Origin: Maridesulfovibrio ferrireducens
GTDB lineage: Bacteria; Desulfobacterota; Desulfovibrionia; Desulfovibrionales; Desulfovibrionaceae
Assembly: GCF_900101105.1 (NCBI RefSeq)
Contig: NZ_FNGA01000005.1
Span: forward strand, 248,001-312,000
Direction: 5' to 3'
DNA: 64,000 nucleotides
In this document: positions 36,560-45,624 of the stretch, piece by piece
How positions within the stretch are numbered: the first letter of the stretch is position 1
Layout: every line of letters starts with the position of its first letter
Notes under the pieces: generated by a model
Database searches by the model: none
The model's input: the letters and a program-made list of their open reading frames with translations, nothing else
Told to the model about the DNA's origin: nothing
Position numbers and translations under genes: made by a program

Positions 36560-38803
36560 ATGACAAAACTTCTCCGGTTCAAACCTTGGCTTGAACCCGC
36601 TTTAATAGATGATAAAAACGCTCTGATACTTTCGGAAACAACCTCACACACCCTGAAAGGTGAATTGCTGATCACCATGCTGCCGCTTTTGGACGGTAGC
36701 CGTAGCGAAGACGACATCGTGGATGAGCTGTCTGACCGTTTTGATATGTCTGAAATATTCTACCAGCTCATCCAATTGAAGAAGGTCGGTCTGGTTGAAG
36801 CCGTTCCCAAACAGGAATGGGAAACGAGCGCAATTTTTCATGACCGGATGGAGTGTGATTTATCGAAACTCGACTCGCCGACCAAAATCATAGTCACCAG
36901 CCTTAACAGTCTTGACCCGCAACCTATCGCCGATCATCTTTCCGGCCTGAAATTCTGTAAGGCTGTAACCGCTGATTGGCAGAAGGCTGACCTAAACGAC
37001 GGCGCTATATGGATCGTGCTCACGTCCAATTACCTCGATCCCAATTTGGAAATATTCAATGCCAGAGCACATAAAAGCGGCACACGCTGGCTGCCCTACA
37101 AGCCGGACGGCATCGAGCCATGGTTCGGCCCGCTGGTTGATCCGGGCGAGACTGCCTGTGTAGAATGCTTGCTCCACCGCTTGCGTGGACACAGGATCAA
37201 GGAGTTACAAATCGCCAGTAAAAAAGGCGAGCTTCCCCGATTTTCCCAAGGCAGGACCGCGGCATCCTTGAACGTCTCATGCAGCCTACTCGGTCTGGAG
37301 CTGGAAAAGTTTCTCTCCGGCAGCTCGCACTGTTTCATCGATAAAGGCGTGGTAACCATAGACCTCAAAACCTTGGAAACCAGCCGCCATGAACTGACCA
37401 GACGGTCCCACTGCCCCATATGCGGTAACGCTGAGGCGTGTGCATTATCAGGTTTCCCCGAAGAGGAATTTACCCTGACCTCCCAGCCCAAAGCCGACTA
37501 CAACGACGGTGGCGAACGCATCAAGGCCGCAACCGAAACTATGGCCCGGTTCGAAACACGCATCAGCCCCATAACCGGCGAAGTCGGAACATTGAACGTA
37601 CAAGAGAACGTACCGGAATTCTTCGGACGAGCAGTCAGTTCCTCATGGGCCACTCTCAATGGACACAAAATGGATTCAAGCAAAGGGCGTATCGCTGCGG
37701 TCGGCATGAGCGCAGGCAAAGGACGAAGCGAAATTCAGGCCCGGACCAGCGCGCTTGGTGAGGCTTTAGAACGATACTGCTCCCAATATTTCGGTTATGA
37801 GCCGTGCCTCAAGGCCACCTATACCAGCATCGCTGACGACGCCCTGCACCCACTCGAACTCAATCAGTTCACAGACAGCCAGTATGAAAACCGCGAGGAG
37901 TGGGCCAAACGAGCCCATACCGGATCAGTTCCCAAACGATTTGACGAAAACACGTCAGTCGACTGGACCCCAACTTGGTCCCTGACCAACAAACGGTGGA
38001 AGTATGTGCCATCTGCCTTCATGTATTACCAATACCCCAAGGAAAACGGCGGCAGGTTCATCTATGGCGACTCAAACGGCGTGGCGGCTGGTAACTGCGT
38101 CGAAGAAGCTATAATACAAGGATTTTTCGAGCTGGTGGAGCGTGATGGTGTGGCTTTGTGGTGGTATAATATGCTCCAGCGTCCATGCCTGGACCTGCCC
38201 TCATTTGGCAGCGCATTTGCCATGGAGGCTGCCGAAGGATTACGGAGACACAACCACTCCCTGCATGTACTTGACCTAACCACGGATCTGGGTATCCCGG
38301 TCTTTGCTGCTGTAGGTTTACACTATTCCGATCCCGATGCTGAACCACACTTTGGATTTGGGTCCCATTTTAATGCCCGCATTGCCCTAGACCGAGCCGT
38401 CAGCGAAATGGGCCAGAGCTGGATTCTTGGAGAACAGATTATCCCCAACGAAATCAACCGAAAGGTAACCGGTCGAAATCTTTCGACAGAATCGTTCCTG
38501 CGCCCACCCAAGGGAGCGGCAACAATTCCCCTAAGCGCGTTCACTAATCATACCACCAATGATTTCCTCTCGGACATCGAAAAATGCGTTTCCATTCTGG
38601 ACGACTTGGGCATCGAGATGCTCGTCACTGATCTAACCCGCCCCGAAGTGGGACTATCAGTGGTGCGCGTCATATCTCCTGAACTCGTCCACTTCTGGCC
38701 GCGGTTCGGAGCTAAGCGACTCTACGACACGCCTGTCAAACTTGGCTGGCTGGACACAGCCAAAACTGAGAAAGATCTCAATCCCGTCCCCTTCTATTTC
38801 TAG
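36560..38803 (+). CDS. fused E1-like/YcaO azoline-forming cyclodehydratase
   Basis: 747 residues. The N-terminal ~340 residues are the E1/ThiF-like leader-recognition part with an RRE-like start (about 10-85) and a zinc tetrad C200/C203 and C285/C288. The C-terminal ~390 residues are a YcaO domain with ATP-binding motifs S397...E401/E404/R405 ('SALGEALERY') and E515-E516...Q520...E524...E527 ('EEAIIQGFFELVERDG'). The C-terminus is NPVPFYF, a shortened relative of the proline-rich PxPxP end of azoline-forming YcaOs. It should convert Cys (Ser/Thr) in the tails of the upstream precursors to thiazolines (oxazolines). Confidence 0.9.
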   Translation: MTKLLRFKPWLEPALIDDKNALILSETTSHTLKGELLITMLPLLDGSRSEDDIVDELSDRFDMSEIFYQLIQLKKVGLVEAVPKQEWETSAIFHDRMECDLSKLDSPTKIIVTSLNSLDPQPIADHLSGLKFCKAVTADWQKADLNDGAIWIVLTSNYLDPNLEIFNARAHKSGTRWLPYKPDGIEPWFGPLVDPGETACVECLLHRLRGHRIKELQIASKKGELPRFSQGRTAASLNVSCSLLGLELEKFLSGSSHCFIDKGVVTIDLKTLETSRHELTRRSHCPICGNAEACALSGFPEEEFTLTSQPKADYNDGGERIKAATETMARFETRISPITGEVGTLNVQENVPEFFGRAVSSSWATLNGHKMDSSKGRIAAVGMSAGKGRSEIQARTSALGEALERYCSQYFGYEPCLKATYTSIADDALHPLELNQFTDSQYENREEWAKRAHTGSVPKRFDENTSVDWTPTWSLTNKRWKYVPSAFMYYQYPKENGGRFIYGDSNGVAAGNCVEEAIIQGFFELVERDGVALWWYNMLQRPCLDLPSFGSAFAMEAAEGLRRHNHSLHVLDLTTDLGIPVFAAVGLHYSDPDAEPHFGFGSHFNARIALDRAVSEMGQSWILGEQIIPNEINRKVTGRNLSTESFLRPPKGAATIPLSAFTNHTTNDFLSDIEKCVSILDDLGIEMLVTDLTRPEVGLSVVRVISPELVHFWPRFGAKRLYDTPVKLGWLDTAKTEKDLNPVPFYF

Positions 38804-38811
38804 TGGATATT

Positions 38812-40164
38812 ATGATGACACAGATTCAATTCACACTGAGAAGCAAAGTTTATTTTTACGAATCGGACCGCGGCGGCTCTCTTATTTCCATGACGGACAA
38901 AAAAACGCTTTCACTGAATGCTGATGCTGTTGAGGTTGTCAACGGACTGCAATCGGGCTGGCTGACCGAGGACGAAGCAGCGGAAAAAACAAACGATCTG
39001 AATCTTGGATATTTTACACTCATTACCATGCAAAAGGCGGGGATGCTGGATGCCCGAATAGTGAACAAAAACAAAAAGCTGTTCACCCTATCTCCTTCGC
39101 CGGAAGATTCCGCATTCAAGAAACAAATCGAATCCGGCACAACGTATCATTTGAATCGTTATGCCTATCTGCATCAGGCTGAAGACGCATTGCTGCTCGA
39201 AAGCCCACTTACACCCTGCCGGATCACGATATTCGACGCCAAGCTGACCGGAATGATCCACCAGCTCTGCACCGGAATGCGGTTAGACATAGCAGGCGAT
39301 GATGCCAAGACTTTTCTATCCGTTCTCATAGCTCTTGGGATTGCAGAACCTGCCGGAATGGAAAAAGAAAACGATCCTATGGATTTCTGGCAATTCCATG
39401 ATCTACTGTACTATGCGCGAACCCTCGATGGTAAAAATGCATATCCCACTGGCGGCACGTACCGTTTTCGCGAAAAAAGGCCTACTATTCCGATCAACAG
39501 GGAGTCTGTTTCCGACACCTTTATTGCACTGCCGGAACCTACTGAAGAATTAGCCGAGAGCTTGAACACCCCATTTTCCGAAGTGCTGGGCATGCGTCAG
39601 TCTCAAAGAGAATTCTCTGAAAATTTTATAACTTTAGAAGAACTGGGCGCGTTTTTCCATGCCGCCGCGAGAATAAAGAGCGTGCAAACCATCCCTGATA
39701 ATGGCGAGATCGTAACGATGCGACCTTCCCCGAGCGGAGGAGCACGTCATGCACTAGAAATATACCCGCTCATCAAACGATGTGAAGGAGTCCCCCCGGG
39801 AGCTTATCGATATGACGCCGCAAACCACCGACTGGAGAGGGTTCCGACAACCCCGGACAAGCTAAAGAAAATGCTGGAAGAAAATCCCTATGAGTTCCTC
39901 GGCGGCGAGTCGCCTCAGATAACCTTGAACATTTCAGCCCGGATAGGCAGAACGGCCTGGAAGTATGAATCGATTGCCTATAAGCTCATAAATCAGGACA
40001 TGGGCTGCCTCTATCAGACCTTCTATCTGGTAGCCACGGCTCTTGGATTGGCACCCTGCGCTCTCGGTTCAGTGAATACGGAAAAGCTTGGCAAGGCGCA
40101 CGGCATAGACTGGAGCGAGGAACCCTTTATAGGTGCTTTTACACTTGGAAAAACAAATGACTGA
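38812..40164 (+). CDS. SagB-type FMN azoline dehydrogenase (nitroreductase fold)
   Basis: About 450 residues; a GTG at 38803 overlapping the previous stop is an alternative start. The C-terminal ~230 residues are a SagB-type nitroreductase domain: 'SEVLGMRQSQREFSE', 'RPSPSGGARHALEIYPL' and 'ATALGLAPCALGSVN'. The N-terminal ~190 residues hold a small winged-helix/PqqD-like piece. It would oxidise azolines made by the cyclodehydratase to azoles with FMN. Translation is coupled to the next gene by an 8-bp overlap. Confidence 0.88.
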   Translation: MMTQIQFTLRSKVYFYESDRGGSLISMTDKKTLSLNADAVEVVNGLQSGWLTEDEAAEKTNDLNLGYFTLITMQKAGMLDARIVNKNKKLFTLSPSPEDSAFKKQIESGTTYHLNRYAYLHQAEDALLLESPLTPCRITIFDAKLTGMIHQLCTGMRLDIAGDDAKTFLSVLIALGIAEPAGMEKENDPMDFWQFHDLLYYARTLDGKNAYPTGGTYRFREKRPTIPINRESVSDTFIALPEPTEELAESLNTPFSEVLGMRQSQREFSENFITLEELGAFFHAAARIKSVQTIPDNGEIVTMRPSPSGGARHALEIYPLIKRCEGVPPGAYRYDAANHRLERVPTTPDKLKKMLEENPYEFLGGESPQITLNISARIGRTAWKYESIAYKLINQDMGCLYQTFYLVATALGLAPCALGSVNTEKLGKAHGIDWSEEPFIGAFTLGKTND

Positions 40165-41842
40165 CAACCGAATTTCTATATCCCTTCCATCTGACGCACG
40201 CTGGATGTCCTTTGCTCAGGACAGCCTGCAACGCTACAGCGAAATGATCGGCTATTCCCAAAGGTTGGAAAAAATGTGCTCCAGTTCTGTCATGGAAGCG
40301 TGCGAGGAACTAGTGAGCAAAGCCGCAGAAGTGGGAATAACCGACCCCATTGACCTATTATTTAACTACAAAGGCGAAACTATCGTCATTGACATCGCCT
40401 ATAATGGCCGCATCCCCCTCAATCCTCACAAAACAGAAGAGTATGAAATTCCTGATGCTGACACCAGCCTGCAAGAATTAGATATGGATACCTTGTGGCT
40501 GCACATGATCAAGCGACGCATGGACCGGGTCCGGTTCATGGTTCAAGGATCACGGCACGTGCTGCGCATGGTCAAATATCGCCGCGAGGAAGGCAAAGAA
40601 AAACAGGCATGGATCATGTCCGTAAAACCGGAATTGCGCCAAGGGCTTATATTGCATCTTGCTGACGAAGACGCGGAACATCCCGCCTGCACGCTTCAGG
40701 CTACGGGAATGGGAGTACTCAAGCTCGGCCCCAGCGAAACATTCATCATTCAAAACATAGACGGCAAAACTTCGTTCCATGACCTATACATGGCACATAT
40801 CGACGCTCTGGGTTTAACATCACCTGATATGCTGGCCGGACTATATGAAAAACTCGAAGCAATGGGGATGTTGTCCAATCCAGATGAAGATACAAAGAAC
40901 ACACACCTTAGAAGAACTCTCAAGAAAATAATCAACCCCAATATTTCCATACCCAATGCCGACATTGTGGTCGTGGCAGTCCATGATAAAACACGTTTTC
41001 TCTATTCCTTTCTCGGTCTGGCCATGTTGCTCGCCATCGGGCTGTCCGGAATTATACCTTATCTGGAACACCGCGCCCAATTCATACACGTCATCATGAA
41101 TCTGGAAGAAACATTTCTCAGCACACCAATCCTCATAGTGCCCGTCTACCTCCTGACACTCATTCACATATGTTTACACGAACTAGGGCACGGCGTAACC
41201 TGCAAACACTACGGCGGCAACGTCCCACGCCTTGGCATCATGTTCTATCTGGCGTCATTCATCTTCTATTGTGACACTACGGCAGCATGGAATTTCCCAG
41301 ATAAAAAACATCGCATTTTAGTCTCATTAGGCGGTCCGCTCATTTCCTTCTCCATTATGGGAATCGGACTCTGGGCGGCAGGACACTATGCCGGAACCGG
41401 CTTGATATGGGAACCAGTCTTCGTGGCTTTCAGCCTGCTTAACATCTTCGGGCTGGTCATGAACTTTAATCCGTTCATCAAAATGGATGCCTACTACATG
41501 CTGCTGGACTACACCGGCATTCCCAACCTGCGGCAACGTTCCTTCAAATTTCTCGAGCGCAAAACCCTAGGCTGGCTGGGCGTCGGCTCGGACGAAGACA
41601 CCAAAGTCACCATAAAAGAGCGAAAAATATTCTGGTGGTATGGCACCCTTGGCGGTTTCGTAACGCTCGTCTTTCTTGCAATACCAATATTCCGGCTCAA
41701 CCATCTCCTCAGCGCCGAATCAGTCTCCGAAGGTAGGTTGCTCTTTGCCGTACTCATCGGAGCACTCCTGATTGTGCGTCTCAGCAACATTGCTTACAGC
41801 AAAATCAAGGCTGTGCGATATCGGGAATATAAAATTCAGTAG
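40157..41842 (+). CDS. chimeric ATPase-fold / PqqD-like / M50 metalloprotease membrane protein
   Basis: 561 residues from the ATG at 40157, inside the previous stop (ATGACTGA). Residues about 8-145 look like an RsbW-type HATPase (anti-sigma kinase) fold: 'SSSVMEACEELVSKA' sits where the N-box should be but lacks the Asn, and 'LWLHMIKRRMDRVRFMV' replaces the GLGL box, so ATP binding may be lost. Residues about 155-250 resemble a PqqD/RRE module. The C-terminal half has 6 or so membrane segments, the zinc motif HELGH at 341-345 and 'NPFIKMDAYY' with D444, as in M50 site-2 proteases. It is the probable maturation protease or membrane partner of the RiPP cluster. Confidence 0.8.
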   Translation: MTDNRISISLPSDARWMSFAQDSLQRYSEMIGYSQRLEKMCSSSVMEACEELVSKAAEVGITDPIDLLFNYKGETIVIDIAYNGRIPLNPHKTEEYEIPDADTSLQELDMDTLWLHMIKRRMDRVRFMVQGSRHVLRMVKYRREEGKEKQAWIMSVKPELRQGLILHLADEDAEHPACTLQATGMGVLKLGPSETFIIQNIDGKTSFHDLYMAHIDALGLTSPDMLAGLYEKLEAMGMLSNPDEDTKNTHLRRTLKKIINPNISIPNADIVVVAVHDKTRFLYSFLGLAMLLAIGLSGIIPYLEHRAQFIHVIMNLEETFLSTPILIVPVYLLTLIHICLHELGHGVTCKHYGGNVPRLGIMFYLASFIFYCDTTAAWNFPDKKHRILVSLGGPLISFSIMGIGLWAAGHYAGTGLIWEPVFVAFSLLNIFGLVMNFNPFIKMDAYYMLLDYTGIPNLRQRSFKFLERKTLGWLGVGSDEDTKVTIKERKIFWWYGTLGGFVTLVFLAIPIFRLNHLLSAESVSEGRLLFAVLIGALLIVRLSNIAYSKIKAVRYREYKIQ

Positions 41843-41866
41843 AGAGTTCATCCAATCAATAAAGCT

Positions 41867-42009
41867 GTCTTTGCCTCTACCCTCGCCAGTTCTGGACAAG
41901 TAGATATGTACACTCTGCAAAAGCTGCTCACTCATAAAACACCGTCTATGGTTCAGAGATATGCACACCTGCGTGATGATGCCATGATGAAGGCAAGTGA
42001 GGTTGTGGG
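41867..42009 (+). pseudogene. 3' remnant of a tyrosine integrase
   Basis: 143 bp match the 3' part of the intact integrase gene (61914-62056) with only about four differences. The encoded fragment begins just after the catalytic 'LRH' and includes 'LLTHKTPSMVQRYAHL' with the active-site Tyr; everything upstream is missing. It abuts the RiPP cluster 24 bp after the M50 gene stop and marks a recombination scar. Confidence 0.9.
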
Positions 42010-42011
42010 AG

Positions 42012-42043
42012 GGCCGAAGCTCCGGTTGTTCGGAGCGTTCGGT
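42012..42043 (-). terminator. possible hairpin at the end of the amino-acid ABC operon
   Basis: CCGAAGCTCCG and CGGAGCgTTCGG can pair with one bulge around GTTGTT. It lies 35 bp after the ATPase stop on the minus strand, without a T-run, so the call is weak. Confidence 0.3.
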
Positions 42044-42077
42044 AGCAGAATTAAGGTAATGTCCTATGGGGTTGTAA

Positions 42078-42809
42078 TTATAATATTTGAGAGAGAAATT
42101 CCTGAGTTCGCTGCTCTGACGGAGCAGAAAACAACCGGGACGGGCTATCCTGTTCAAGGATCACGCCCTGATCCATAAAGGCCACGGAATCCGCCACTTC
42201 ATTTGCAAATTTCATTTCATGAGTAACGACCATCATAGTCATACCGTCGTTGGCAAGGTCACGCATAACGGTGAGCACCTCGCCGACCAGTTCCGGATCA
42301 AGGGCCGAGGTAGGTTCATCAAAAAGCATGACCTCCGGTTCCATTGCTAGAGCACGGGCAATTGCCACCCTCTGCTTCTGTCCTCCGGAAAGTGTTTCGG
42401 GATAGGCGTCAGCTTTATCGGACATGCCCACCTTATCCAGAAAAGACATACCTAGCTCAACAGCTTCCTTTTTGGGCAACTTCCTGACTTGGGTAGGTCC
42501 CTCGGTGACATTGCCTAAGGCCGTCATATGAGGAAACAAATTAAAATGCTGAAAAACCATTCCCACTCGGCTGCGCATGGAATTAATATCCTTTTCACTG
42601 CTAGGAACCTTGTCCCCGTTGATGCAGATTTCACCCTTGGTGTAAGTCTCCAGACGGTTTACACATCTAAGCAGAGTGGATTTACCCGACCCGCTTGCCC
42701 CAATGACAACTACAACGTCAGAGTTTCCAACATTTAGGTCTACACCTTTCAAAACATGGTTGGCATCAAACCATTTATGAACGCCTTCTATACTAATTGT
42801 ATCCTGCAT
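42078..42809 (-). CDS. polar amino-acid ABC transporter ATP-binding protein
   Basis: 243 residues, GlnQ/HisP class: Walker A '[15 protein letters not shown]', Q-loop '[15 protein letters not shown]', signature '[15 protein letters not shown]', Walker B '[14 protein letters not shown]', H-loop 'VVTHEM'. Motifs are intact. The C-terminal ~10 residues run to a stop close to the integrase remnant, but the family-typical end 'TQEFLSQIL' is present, so it is complete. Last gene of a binding protein-permease-ATPase operon. Confidence 0.93.
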   Translation of the reverse strand: MQDTISIEGVHKWFDANHVLKGVDLNVGNSDVVVVIGASGSGKSTLLRCVNRLETYTKGEICINGDKVPSSEKDINSMRSRVGMVFQHFNLFPHMTALGNVTEGPTQVRKLPKKEAVELGMSFLDKVGMSDKADAYPETLSGGQKQRVAIARALAMEPEVMLFDEPTSALDPELVGEVLTVMRDLANDGMTMMVVTHEMKFANEVADSVAFMDQGVILEQDSPSRLFSAPSEQRTQEFLSQIL

Positions 42810-42818
42810 GACTACTCC

Positions 42819-43475
42819 TTAACCCCTGCTGGTATCGAGTCTCTTTTCGATTCTGTGAAATAGGAAAGTGAATGCCCCAGTATAGATGAGATAAAACACC
42901 CCGGCGATACTCAGCATTTCCATCATCATAAAATTGGAAGAAGCTAATTGCTGTGACTTGAGCAGCAGTTCATTGATGGTAATGGCACTGGCAAGAGATG
43001 AATCCTTCAGTGCGATGACAAACTGATTACCAAGGGCTGGAATAGCTCTTTTGAAAGCCTGCGGCAAAATAATCCTAATCATTGCCAGAGGATAACTCAT
43101 ACCGATACTGCGCGCCGCTTCCATCTGCCCAGAGGAGATGGAAATAATCGCCCCCCTGAAAACCTCAGCTATATAGGCGCCGTTATGGACACCTAGGGCC
43201 AGAACTGCTGCGGGGAGAGCCGACAGTCCGATCAAGCTGCGCATACCAAAATAGATGAACAACAGTTGTAAAAGAAGCGGAGTCCCGCGAATTATGTAAA
43301 TATATGCATGAGCCGGAATATTGAATATCCGCCTGTCCGAAATACGCATGAATACGGCAATAAGGCCAAGGGCAAGCCCGAGAAGAATTCCCAGAACGGT
43401 AATCTCAAGGGTCATCCAAGCTGCCGGGAGAAAATACGGAATGTATTCCACCAGACTTGCTAAATCAAAATTCAT
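42819..43475 (-). CDS. polar amino-acid ABC transporter permease
   Basis: 218 residues, HisM/GlnP family. 'PAAWMTLEITVLGILLGLAL' forms the first segment, 'YIYIIRGTPLLLQLLFIYFG' is the family signature and the EAA loop is 'GQMEAARSIGMSYPLAMIRI'. A single permease suggests a homodimer. It is 9 bp upstream of the ATPase gene and follows the terminator-like hairpin after the binding-protein gene. Confidence 0.93.
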   Translation of the reverse strand: MNFDLASLVEYIPYFLPAAWMTLEITVLGILLGLALGLIAVFMRISDRRIFNIPAHAYIYIIRGTPLLLQLLFIYFGMRSLIGLSALPAAVLALGVHNGAYIAEVFRGAIISISSGQMEAARSIGMSYPLAMIRIILPQAFKRAIPALGNQFVIALKDSSLASAITINELLLKSQQLASSNFMMMEMLSIAGVFYLIYTGAFTFLFHRIEKRLDTSRG

Positions 43476-43495
43476 CTATTTTCCTTTACTCAAAA

Positions 43496-43526
43496 AAATA
43501 AAGGGGGCCTTAGGCCCCCTTTATTT
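43496..43526 (-). terminator. strong hairpin terminator/attenuator after the binding-protein gene
   Basis: A perfect 14-bp stem AAATAAAGGGGGCC / GGCCCCCTTTATTT with a 3-nt loop, followed on the minus strand by a T-tract. It starts 4 bp after the binding-protein stop and precedes the permease gene, so partial readthrough would give excess binding protein over permease/ATPase. Confidence 0.88.
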
Positions 43527-43530
43527 AGAT

Positions 43531-44316
43531 TTATTTTTTAGTGATATCTACTTTGAGCCACTTCTTACTCAGCTTAGTAAGAGTGCCGTCTTCATGCATC
43601 TGGTTGAGTATCTTATTCACTTCATCCGTAAGGGTTTTGTCATCCTTACGAAAAGCTACTGCGATATCTTCCTTACGCAGCGGAGACCCAAGGGGCTTAA
43701 TCTTGAACTTACCACTATTCATAGCGTTCACACCTACAACACGGTCGGTGATAACGCCATCGATGACGCCATTAGAAAGTTCGGTAAGGGTATGGGTATC
43801 GTCCTTGTAAAGACGGATATCAGTGACTCCGAGATCTTTGGCATCTTGTTCAAAAGTGGTTCCGGTTACCAATCCGACGGCCCTGCCCTTAAGTTCTTCT
43901 ACAGAACTGAAAGGAGCCTGAACACCAACGAACATCTGAGCGCCGGAGTAGTAATAGGGAGTTGAAAAATCGACTACTTTTTTACGCGCATCGGTAGCAG
44001 CCATGCTGCCTAAAATTCCATCATAAACACCGGACCTAAGTCCTTCGATAATACCGCTCCACTCAGTAGTCACGGGATTGAGTTTCACGCCCAATCTTTT
44101 GGCAACTTCGTTTGCCACATCCACGTCAAAACCAACCAACTCATTATTTTTATTAAAAAAGTTAAAAGGAGGATATCCCCCACTCATGGCAAAGCTGACT
44201 TCCCCGGTTTCTTTGACCTTCTCAAGGCCGACCTTTTCCTGCTGGGCACAACCAGAGAAGGCTACAGCGACAAACAGCGTAAACACTGCAAGATATAAGG
44301 CGGTAAAACGTCTCAT
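43531..44316 (-). CDS. amino-acid ABC transporter substrate-binding lipoprotein
   Basis: 261 residues with a lipoprotein signal peptide ending in the lipobox 'VAFSGC'. SBP_bac_3 features: 'GGYPPFNFFNKNNELVGFDVDVANEVAKRL' region, 'EWSGIIEGLRSGVYDGILGSM', and 'AVAFRKDDKTL'. It is a polar or charged amino-acid binder of the family-3 type; the specific ligand cannot be read from sequence. First gene of its operon. Confidence 0.92.
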   Translation of the reverse strand: MRRFTALYLAVFTLFVAVAFSGCAQQEKVGLEKVKETGEVSFAMSGGYPPFNFFNKNNELVGFDVDVANEVAKRLGVKLNPVTTEWSGIIEGLRSGVYDGILGSMAATDARKKVVDFSTPYYYSGAQMFVGVQAPFSSVEELKGRAVGLVTGTTFEQDAKDLGVTDIRLYKDDTHTLTELSNGVIDGVITDRVVGVNAMNSGKFKIKPLGSPLRKEDIAVAFRKDDKTLTDEVNKILNQMHEDGTLTKLSKKWLKVDITKK

Positions 44317-44828
44317 GTTTTCTCCTGTAATATGTACATTATTTTTCGAGATATACGCTTTTGCATACTATCATATGGGAAGTGGAAATGGAATTTTGAA
44401 TTTCACTACGATGCACTGATGAGTTGAAGTAAAACAGAATTATTTGTTGCCCACAAGGCGATCTATTGGGTACACATTAGGTATATTAAATACCTAATGA
44501 CTTATGAACTGACTTAATGTTTGAAGTAAGAAATCAGAGAGACACTCTTTCCCTGCAACCCAAGCTTGCGACGAATATTCCTATGGTAGGTGCAGACATG
44601 ATTTGCTCACGGACCAGCAGAGCAAAATCCTCGTGCATGCCGTCTACCTGTTCGCAGATTTCTCAAGCCCGGCCCGGTCTCAAGGTGCTGACTATCGGCC
44701 ATGTCACGCAGCCCGACATGAACGACAATACGAGACTAGAGCCTTGCCTTATGCATGGTAAGTTCAACAGAAATATCATTGCCGGAAAGCGTGGAACTGA
44801 GTCCGAAAAGTCGTTCCGAAGCGATCCT
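44317..44828. other. 512-bp gap: operon upstream region and gene debris
   Basis: It contains a perfect 10-bp inverted repeat CATTAGGTAT-ATTAA-ATACCTAATG at 44475-44499, about 160 bp upstream of the binding-protein gene, a possible regulator site. A 141-codon plus-strand frame (44517-44942) crosses the gap but its composition and lack of homology signs argue against a gene. The segment downstream of the Fic/RecG-like fragment is probably decayed DNA. Confidence 0.4.
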
Positions 44829-45074
44829 CTACCCTTTCACAGTCAAACGGTACTTCTGCAACTTACTGTTAGGCTTATCAGGAATAGTCATTTCAATAAG
44901 CCCTTCTTCCAGAGCCGGCTTGAGGTAAATCTCTCTAAATGATTTGCGATCTTTCAGACCCAAAACAGCTTGCAATTCATCACGACTCATTTCTCCAGAA
45001 ATGGCTTCTACCAAAGCTTTAACATGGGGGGGGGTAACTTGGGGGGGCGTAGATGAAACAGCATCCAAAATCAT
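44829..45074 (-). pseudogene. C-terminal winged-helix fragment of a Fic/RecG-like (AlbA-type) protein
   Basis: 81 codons. The stretches 'GEMSRDELQAVLGLKDRKSF', 'YLKPALEEGLIEMTIPDKPN' and 'LQKYRLT' are the characteristic C-terminal wing found on Fic-family and ATP-binding 'RecG-like' regulators, preceded by the usual 'VTPPQVTPPHV' linker. The large N-terminal catalytic part is missing, and an in-frame TAA lies just upstream. G-tracts in the linker (GGGGGGG twice) may have promoted slippage or deletion. Confidence 0.75.
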
Positions 45075-45624
45075 CCTGCATTAAAATAGAAACTCACTTT
45101 GTTGGCGGAGCCATGTGAATTACCCGCTCCACAGACCAACTACCGAAACATTCATAAAACAATGACGTTACGAAATCGATTGATACGCCTTAGCCGCAAT
45201 TCTTTTAAATTATCGATAAGGACGGTCAAACGCCCTACTACCTCGCTTATCTGGGATATCAGATTTACGATGGGTGGGGTTATTGTGTGGGGTGGGTGGT
45301 AGGTAGATTGGATGGTCATAGTTTTTTTAACAAATAAGAATCAAACAAACAATTAAACGAGTCGACAATACTCCCATTTATAGCCGCGATGTAATAAAAA
45401 CAAATTTTACCAAAACAGTTCAAGTATGTGGACGTTTACAAGTGAAGCCATCACAATAGGAATAATAAACTTCAATTAAATTTAATTATTACATACCAGA
45501 GTATATAACTTATAGCATTTAAGTCGCAAATAAGATACTCGCTTACACGTTACATTTAAACGCTAGATAACATTTTGCCCTAACCTTGGCAGATAGTTTT
45601 TTCCCTATAAATTGGAGATCTGAT
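45075..45624. other. 550-bp AT-rich gap upstream of the NACHT gene
   Basis: No supportable gene. Strongly AT-rich, with a short palindrome AATTAAATTTAATT near 45472. It likely contains the promoter of the NACHT gene, but no clear -35/-10 pair can be singled out. Confidence 0.4.

Noticed and set aside
44517..44942. 141-codon plus-strand ORF
   Set aside because: No ribosome site, Ser/Thr/Arg-rich composition without motifs, and it overlaps the better supported Fic/RecG-like fragment on the other strand.
45099..45302. 67-codon plus-strand ORF in the AT-rich gap
   Set aside because: No family features, no ribosome site, and composition typical of random frames.
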